16,197 nucleotides of DNA from JBHFEI01 sp041928815 (GTDB lineage Bacteria; Pseudomonadota; Alphaproteobacteria; Rhizobiales; Rhizobiaceae), in assembly GCF_041928815.1 (NCBI RefSeq), contig NZ_JBHFEI010000031.1, positions 1 through 16,197 on the forward strand, read 5' to 3'. Numbering within the stretch: the stretch's first letter is position 1; each line of letters starts with the position of its first letter. Below are positions 12,427 to 16,197 of the stretch, one piece after another. Below the pieces are notes generated by a model. That model was not told the DNA's origin. It did no database searches and saw nothing but the letters and a program-made list of their open reading frames with translations. A program made the translations under genes and the position numbers.

Positions 12427-13499
12427 GCGGCCTCCCGGCGGCGATTGTAGGTGGGGTAGCTCAGGCCACGGATATGGTCGCTGCTTCTGCAGCCGATCTC
12501 GCCGTCGTCATCGAGGATGACGAACTCGCCATCGTCGGTGGCCGCTTCGTGGGTATCGACGTAGGGCATCACGTAGCGGTCCTCGTACGGAATGCGCTGA
12601 AGCCGAGCACCGGTGAACGCGTCCGAGCCTGCCTCGGTGTAACCGGCAGTGACGAGGGCCGACTTCAGCCGGTCACCATCGCCGTAGGTCTTGTAGAAGA
12701 AGATCTTCTTCTCGCGCCAGACGAGGCAGCGCCCCTTGGCGTCGTCGGTTGTGCCGATATAGGCGATCCCCAGATCGGGGCCGGCGTAGACGCGGGCCGG
12801 ATGGCAGGAACCGCGATAGCTCGTGTCGCCGAACCACATGCAGGAGCCGTTGTGGTTGCTCCTGTAGACAGCTTCGATCTCGTCAGCGTCCTGGGTGATG
12901 TGGACATCGACCGGGCCGCAGGCTGCTTCCCATTCCAGGGCGTGTTCCTTGATCTGCTCCTGGGTAAGGATGTCGCCGAAATACTTCTGCAGCCAGCGAC
13001 CCGCTTTGATCGGCGTCTCGCGCCGCGCCGCTCGCTTGGCCGACGAGGTGTAATAGGCCAGTCGCCCTGGCTGGGTCTTGCTTGGAACAGGCAGCAGCTC
13101 GACCCAGCGGCGGAAGTTGGCTCTGAACCAGTTGTGCCGGAGCCAAGGGTGACGATCACGACCGTCGATGAACACGAGGGCTTCATGGACAGAGTCCAGT
13201 TCCTCCGAGTGCAAGGTCCGCAAGACGTGGCCCTCGTGGCCCTCCCTCCATCCACGAGACGAGAACTCATGGTCGAGGTGCTGAATGCCCGGTGTGCACT
13301 TGTAAATGACGTACAGTTTTCCGGACTGATCCAGTCCGATGACTAAGAACCGCCGGTCGTCCCGGTGCTTACCCAGGAAGCTGGCGTCCGGCTCCAGGCC
13401 CTCGGTGGGCTCGGTATAGCTCAGCTGGGGGTTGTGGAAGACGATGTGATGGGGCAGCACAACGCTGCCCGCTGCGGCTGCAGCAGGGGATACGTGCAT
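12423..13499 (-). CDS. Unknown protein, shorter member of a tandem paralog pair (358 aa)
   Basis: Shares MHVSPAAAAAG with the gene upstream, then aligns from PWLRHNWFRANFRRW (118-132) through QPGRLAYY, TPIKAGRWLQKYFGDILT (162-179), VHITQDADEIEAVYRS (199-214), SCM (219-221), RVYAGPDLGIAYIGT (236-250), RCLVWREKKI and TYGDGDRLKSALVTAGY. Similar proteins with VYA(S/G)PDL and W(P/R)xKKI blocks occur in phages, to my recollection without known function. It lacks the Cys-rich C-terminal domain of its paralog. AAGGA lies eight bases before the ATG. The gene starts 16 bp after its paralog's stop and overlaps the peptidase start. Confidence 0.8.
   Translation of the reverse strand: MHVSPAAAAAGSVVLPHHIVFHNPQLSYTEPTEGLEPDASFLGKHRDDRRFLVIGLDQSGKLYVIYKCTPGIQHLDHEFSSRGWREGHEGHVLRTLHSEELDSVHEALVFIDGRDRHPWLRHNWFRANFRRWVELLPVPSKTQPGRLAYYTSSAKRAARRETPIKAGRWLQKYFGDILTQEQIKEHALEWEAACGPVDVHITQDADEIEAVYRSNHNGSCMWFGDTSYRGSCHPARVYAGPDLGIAYIGTTDDAKGRCLVWREKKIFFYKTYGDGDRLKSALVTAGYTEAGSDAFTGARLQRIPYEDRYVMPYVDTHEAATDDGEFVILDDDGEIGCRSSDHIRGLSYPTYNRRREAA
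13452..13470 (-). repeat. Hairpin within the 5' coding region of the 358-aa gene
   Basis: GGGCAGC, a five-base loop and GCTGCCC form a perfect 7-bp stem about 30 bases after the ATG. The equivalent position of the paralog (14881-14903) keeps the stem despite base changes. Confidence 0.5.
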
Positions 13500-13514
13500 G
13501 CGGTGCGTCCTTAT

Positions 13515-14930
13515 TTAAGCTGCGAGATCGAAAGTGAGGGGCAGGGGGGTGTCGCCGTCCTTGAGGTGATGGCGATGGACCGAGGTTCCGTTGATCAGCC
13601 TGACCTGATGCTGGGTCTCGAGGGACCATTCCTCGGTGTTGGCGCAGAAGAAGCCATGGATGGTCACATGGCTGGACTCGACCGTCTCGCCCTCCAAAGT
13701 AACGACACAGTCATAATCATCGTGCGGATAGTATTTATCCGTCCGATCGCAGTAGAACATTTTGCCGGAGTGACGGCAGTAATCGTCGGAGTAGAAGCCC
13801 GAGATGGTGTCCGCCAGATCCGAGTTCTGGTAGGACTGCTCGTAGCCCTCGCAGTAGAAGTAGTTGCGGCTGTGGCAATGGTCGCAGACGTCACGGTCGA
13901 TGCTGACGATGTAGTTGCGCTCGTCCTCATCCATGCCTTCGTCGCAGGTGTATTCCGGCTCCGCTTCCGCGTAGAGCCCGCGGGTGACCTGAACATCGAG
14001 GTCTCCGCGGCCGAGGATGAGGTAGATGCCGGTGTCGTAGGCGCGATCGGCGACGTCGATGTAGGGGCAGATGATGTTGCCACGATAGGTCAGGCGCCGG
14101 ATGCGGGCGCCGTCGAACTCAGTATCTTCGGCTTCCTCGTAGCCAATCGCATCCAGCGCCGCCTTGATCCTCGGGCCATCGCCATAGGCTGCATCGGTAT
14201 AGATTTTCTTCGAGGGCCAGACGAGGACACGGGCTGTGGGCTCGGCCAGCGTGCCGGTGTAGGCGATGCCCAGATCCGGCCCGGCATAGACGCGGGACGG
14301 GTGCTCGTGGTCGTAGCCCCGCTTCATGCAGGAATACGGGCCGTTGCGGTAGATCGCCTCGATCTCGTCGGCATTCTGCGTGATATGGACGGCCTTGAGG
14401 TCGTGGGTGTTGCTGTATTCCAGTGCCAGATCGTGGATCTGGGTCTCGGTGAGGATGTCGCCGAACACCTTGGTCAGCCAGCGGCCGGGCTTGATGGGGG
14501 TTCGGATGTTGCGGGCCCTCTTGGCCGGCGTCTGGAAATAGGAAAGCCTGCCCGGCTGGGTTTCGCTTGGCCGCGGTAGCATCTTGATCCAGCGAAGGAA
14601 GTTGTCCTTGAACCACTGGTGGCGCAGCCAGGGGGTGGTCGAGAAGCAGGCGTCCACCTCCTCGTCCAGACTGAAGTCGTTGCTGGGCCGGAGGACGTGA
14701 ACGTGCTGGCAGAAATCCGCGTAGAATTTCTCGATCGATTTGAGACCGGGCCAGAGTCCGTAGGTGGCTTGAAGGTTGCCCTCCGGTGTCAGGTAGACGC
14801 TCGAATGATAGTGCGTATCGTTGGCGAACCGGGTGTCGTCCCAGAAGCCGTCGCAGGCCGGAGTAACGGAAATCGTATCTGCGGGCAGCACAAAGCCGCC
14901 CGCTGCGGCTGCAGCAGGTGAAACGTGCAT
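13515..14930 (-). CDS. Unknown protein, longer paralog with Cys-rich C-terminal domain (471 aa)
   Basis: The N-terminal two-thirds match the downstream paralog: MHVSPAAAAAG, TPWLRHQWFKDNFLRW (99-114), TPIKPGRWLTKVFGDILT (144-161), VHITQNADEIEAIYR (181-195), SCM (200-202), RVYAGPDLGIAY (213-224), LVWPSKKIY (236-244) and YGDGPRIKAALDAIGY. Residues about 345-430 add a domain with C349, C352, C360, C385, C394, C408 and C429 plus nearby His (CDHCHSRNYFYCEGYEQSY), probably zinc-binding, perhaps a treble-clef or ribbon repeat. AGGA lies eight bases before the ATG at 14930. The frame extends upstream to 15140, but that part overlaps the previous gene. The catalytic role, if any, is unknown. Confidence 0.82.
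   Translation of the reverse strand: MHVSPAAAAAGGFVLPADTISVTPACDGFWDDTRFANDTHYHSSVYLTPEGNLQATYGLWPGLKSIEKFYADFCQHVHVLRPSNDFSLDEEVDACFSTTPWLRHQWFKDNFLRWIKMLPRPSETQPGRLSYFQTPAKRARNIRTPIKPGRWLTKVFGDILTETQIHDLALEYSNTHDLKAVHITQNADEIEAIYRNGPYSCMKRGYDHEHPSRVYAGPDLGIAYTGTLAEPTARVLVWPSKKIYTDAAYGDGPRIKAALDAIGYEEAEDTEFDGARIRRLTYRGNIICPYIDVADRAYDTGIYLILGRGDLDVQVTRGLYAEAEPEYTCDEGMDEDERNYIVSIDRDVCDHCHSRNYFYCEGYEQSYQNSDLADTISGFYSDDYCRHSGKMFYCDRTDKYYPHDDYDCVVTLEGETVESSHVTIHGFFCANTEEWSLETQHQVRLINGTSVHRHHLKDGDTPLPLTFDLAA
14881..14903 (-). repeat. Hairpin within the 5' coding region of the 471-aa gene
   Basis: On the minus strand GCGGGCGGC, a five-base loop and GCTGCCCGC form a 9-bp stem with one G-U pair when transcribed. 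It matches the hairpin at 13452-13470 in place and loop size. Confidence 0.5.
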
Positions 14931-14947
14931 GGGGGTCGTCCTATATT

Positions 14948-15277
14948 TTAGGGGTTGAGAGACAGTGCTTTGGCCCTGTCGAATGCGGCCATCACCTCGG
15001 CGTGGGTGCGTCGCCAGTTGTCGTTCCAAAGGTAGATCGAGCCTTCGGATGAGTCCCCGATGGCTCTGGCGAGGATCTGTAGAGAGGCAGGAAATCCTCC
15101 GACACTGCCAAGAACGCGATAGACAGCGCCAGCGGTGCAAAAGCAGAAAGCGTTGGGGTCTGTGATGTCGGTTAGGGTGCCGTCGCTGGTGCGGGCATAC
15201 TCGTGACGGCCCCAGTTCTTGGGGTCACGGATCAGCGATTGCGCTCTGTCGAGCACATTGTAGATTTCGTTGGTCAT
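14948..15277 (-). CDS. DUF6197-like protein (109 aa)
   Basis: The pattern of an N-terminal helix ending in LIRDPKNWGRHEYA, then NAFCFCTAGAVYRVLG (43-58), a helical stretch LQILARAIGD, and C-terminal NDNWRRTHAEVMAAFDRA (85-102) matches my recollection of DUF6197, an uncharacterised family found in phages and bacterial genomes. The CFC pair and the THxEV block are its hallmarks. No function is established. It starts 14 bp after the stop of the 79-residue gene and ends 17 bp before the 471-residue gene, so it belongs to the same transcript. Shine-Dalgarno is poor. Confidence 0.75.
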   Translation of the reverse strand: MTNEIYNVLDRAQSLIRDPKNWGRHEYARTSDGTLTDITDPNAFCFCTAGAVYRVLGSVGGFPASLQILARAIGDSSEGSIYLWNDNWRRTHAEVMAAFDRAKALSLNP

Positions 15278-15291
15278 GGCGAGGGTTTCGG

Positions 15292-15531
15292 TTAAGAGAC
15301 CTGTTCGAGGTCGATTTCGCTCGGCGAGGGTGGGTAGACGGTCATCGCCGGCGAGAGCGAGAGGTCAGGAAGGCGAGGGTCGTCATAGCCGCGACCCGAG
15401 ATGATGCCGCCTTCTCGCAGTTCGAGGCCGCGGTCCATGTTCGCGATGCTCTGGAGTGCCTGTTCACGGGTCGCGGCTCGGACGTAGACGGTGGCGCAGA
15501 TCATGATGTCTGCGGAGTAGATGTTGGTCAC
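15292..15531 (-). CDS. Small phage-type protein (79 aa), GTG start
   Basis: From a GTG at 15531 the protein reads VTNIYSADIMICATVYVRAA, then a helix (TREQALQSIANMDRG) and the block GRGYDDPRLPDLSLSPAMTV. A (Y/F)DDPRLPDxSLSPAMT motif is, to my recollection, common in small uncharacterised phage proteins. GGAGGAAG a few bases upstream supports the GTG over the in-frame ATG at 15621, whose extension looks random and overlaps the divergent gene. The first base pair of GTGA also ends a possible 14-residue leader frame. It is the first gene of the right minus-strand run. Confidence 0.72.
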   Translation of the reverse strand: MTNIYSADIMICATVYVRAATREQALQSIANMDRGLELREGGIISGRGYDDPRLPDLSLSPAMTVYPPSPSEIDLEQVS

Positions 15532-15572
15532 AGCTCTTCCTCCATGGTGTCGAAGGGTGTCAGAGTTTCCAT
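15528..15572 (-). CDS. Possible 14-residue leader peptide
   Basis: METLTPFDTMEEEL ends in a TGA that overlaps the GTG of the 79-residue gene, the GTGA arrangement of coupled genes. No Shine-Dalgarno is evident before its ATG. It might only reflect chance, but it lies where the leader of the operon must be. Confidence 0.2.
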   Translation of the reverse strand: METLTPFDTMEEEL

Positions 15573-15605
15573 AGTGAACTTTGAAAAAATGAACGGTGGG
15601 CAGCA

Positions 15606-16040
15606 GTGAGCGAAAAGCCATCTAAACGCCTGGTCGAACAGCGTATTCGAAATAGAATCATGGACTCGATGAATTGGTTCGCGGAGGGCGCTCAGGCCGT
15701 TCGAAGAATGAGTGCGCAAGAGTTCTTCGAGATGTTTTATGATTGGGTGGATGACGAGAACCCTGTTTGGCCTTGGCCGAAAGGATCACCCGGGACGATG
15801 ACTCCGCCGGAGGTGGATGCCGTTACCAAGATTCTTTCAGTCGTTAACGCTGCAGTTGCAGATATTGGTGATTTCGACGACGACGCGGTTATTGCTTCCG
15901 GTTGGCTTGAAAGCATCTCGCCTGTGGCAAAAGCTACCCTCAACTTGATGCTCACTCGCGGGTGTTTTGATGAAGATTTTGAAGAGCTGGAACCGAGCAA
16001 CAGGATTTTTGAAGCTACCTTACGCGACAACCTGAACTAA
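15606..16040 (+). CDS. Unknown 144-residue acidic protein, divergent from the right operon
   Basis: Not recognised. After a basic start (KPSKRLVEQRIRNRIMDS) it is acidic and rich in aromatic residues: SAQEFFEMFYDWVDDENPVW, GDFDDDAVIASGWLES, CFDEDFEELEPSN. The size, acidity and single compact gene next to an IS resemble many immunity or accessory proteins, but nothing specific supports that. The GTG at 15606 has only a weak GGTGGG before it; the next ATG is 15660. Base composition looks less GC-rich than its neighbours, suggesting a separate origin. It is divergent from the 79-residue gene, and the 74-bp gap must hold both promoters. Confidence 0.7.
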   Translation: MSEKPSKRLVEQRIRNRIMDSMNWFAEGAQAVRRMSAQEFFEMFYDWVDDENPVWPWPKGSPGTMTPPEVDAVTKILSVVNAAVADIGDFDDDAVIASGWLESISPVAKATLNLMLTRGCFDEDFEELEPSNRIFEATLRDNLN

Positions 16041-16120
16041 AGACCGATACCGATGAGCACAGAGCTGGCTCGGGAGATCTGCACAGCGGGGATAAGTGGA
16101 ATTTCTGCCTGACTTCGGCT

Positions 16121-16197
16121 TAGAGCAGATTCGACTTATTCCGGGTCATATCCTGCGGCCTCGAAATAGTGTCGGCATTCCTTTGGCGTGAAGGCGG
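16121..16197 (-). repeat. Terminal inverted repeat: 3' end of an IS630-type element plus TA
   Basis: Exact reverse complement of positions 1-77. TA is at 16121-16122, and the IS sequence begins at 16123 and runs off the right edge. Confidence 0.9.
16136..16195 (-). CDS. IS630-type transposase, C-terminal fragment (partial, runs off the right edge)
   Basis: The minus strand encodes AFTPKECRHYFEAAGYDPE and TAA, identical to the fragment at 3-62. Transposase 3' ends therefore face inward at both edges of the window. The coding region upstream of these 19 residues is outside the window. Confidence 0.8.
   Translation of the reverse strand, partial: AFTPKECRHYFEAAGYDPE

Noticed and set aside
13365..14579. 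Long + strand open frame (404 codons) over the paralog genes
   Set aside because: Antisense of two coding genes supported by mutual similarity; open only because of high GC and codon bias.
14931..15140. N-terminal extension of the 471-aa gene
   Set aside because: It overlaps the DUF6197-like gene in another frame, while the internal start at 14930 has a ribosome-binding site and the N-terminus shared with the paralog.
1..16197. CRISPR array, tRNA, rRNA, integrase, replication initiator, capsid or terminase genes
   Set aside because: I looked for regular short repeats, tRNA-like CCA or cloverleaf segments and hallmark protein motifs and saw none.

Overview
The window is a GC-rich accessory segment, most likely from an alphaproteobacterium of the Rhizobiales/Hyphomicrobiales type. 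That rests on general impression: base composition, a two-frame IS630 transposase, FitAB and AbrB/PIN toxin-antitoxin pairs, and phage or plasmid hypothetical families often met in that group. The assignment is an inference, since there is no rRNA, tRNA or housekeeping gene to anchor it. The first 77 and last 77 bases are exact reverse complements. Each encodes the last 19 residues of the same IS630-type transposase plus a TA dinucleotide, so the segment lies between two inverted copies of one IS. It may be a whole contig that ends where the repeat begins.

Left part (1-2556): the IS end, a short stretch with a possible gene remnant, a complete 1154-bp IS630-family element (368-1521) flanked by TA and split into orfA/orfB by an A6G slippery site, a palindrome-rich gene-free stretch, and a FitAB-type toxin-antitoxin operon on the + strand.

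Central part (9667 down to 2653, minus strand): one tightly packed operon-like run, with ATGA overlaps and recurrent AGGAGAC ribosome-binding sites. In transcription order it encodes a 45-aa protein, an 84-aa protein, a Cys-rich phage-type protein, a 71-aa protein, a 105-aa protein, an SF2 helicase, a 239-aa unknown protein, an Mre11/SbcD-like nuclease and a Rad50/SbcC-like ATPase with a CPSC zinc hook. This looks like the DNA recombination/replication module of a phage or large plasmid. No capsid, tail, terminase or integrase gene is visible.

Middle (9922-10611, + strand): an AbrB/PIN (VapBC-type) toxin-antitoxin operon with a perfect inverted-repeat operator.

Right part (15531 down to 10919, minus strand): a second operon-like run of a 79-aa phage-type protein, a 109-aa DUF6197-like protein, two tandem paralogs of unknown function with the same N-terminus (471 and 358 aa), an M20/M28-type zinc peptidase and a 190-aa unknown protein. 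A divergent unknown gene (15606-16040, +) lies next to the right IS end.

The two minus-strand runs share leader motifs and phage-like protein types, so they probably belong to one phage- or plasmid-derived element into which toxin-antitoxin and IS modules have been inserted. The helicase-nuclease-ATPase set has a readable biochemical theme, DNA end processing. The peptidase/paralog set is of unknown purpose.
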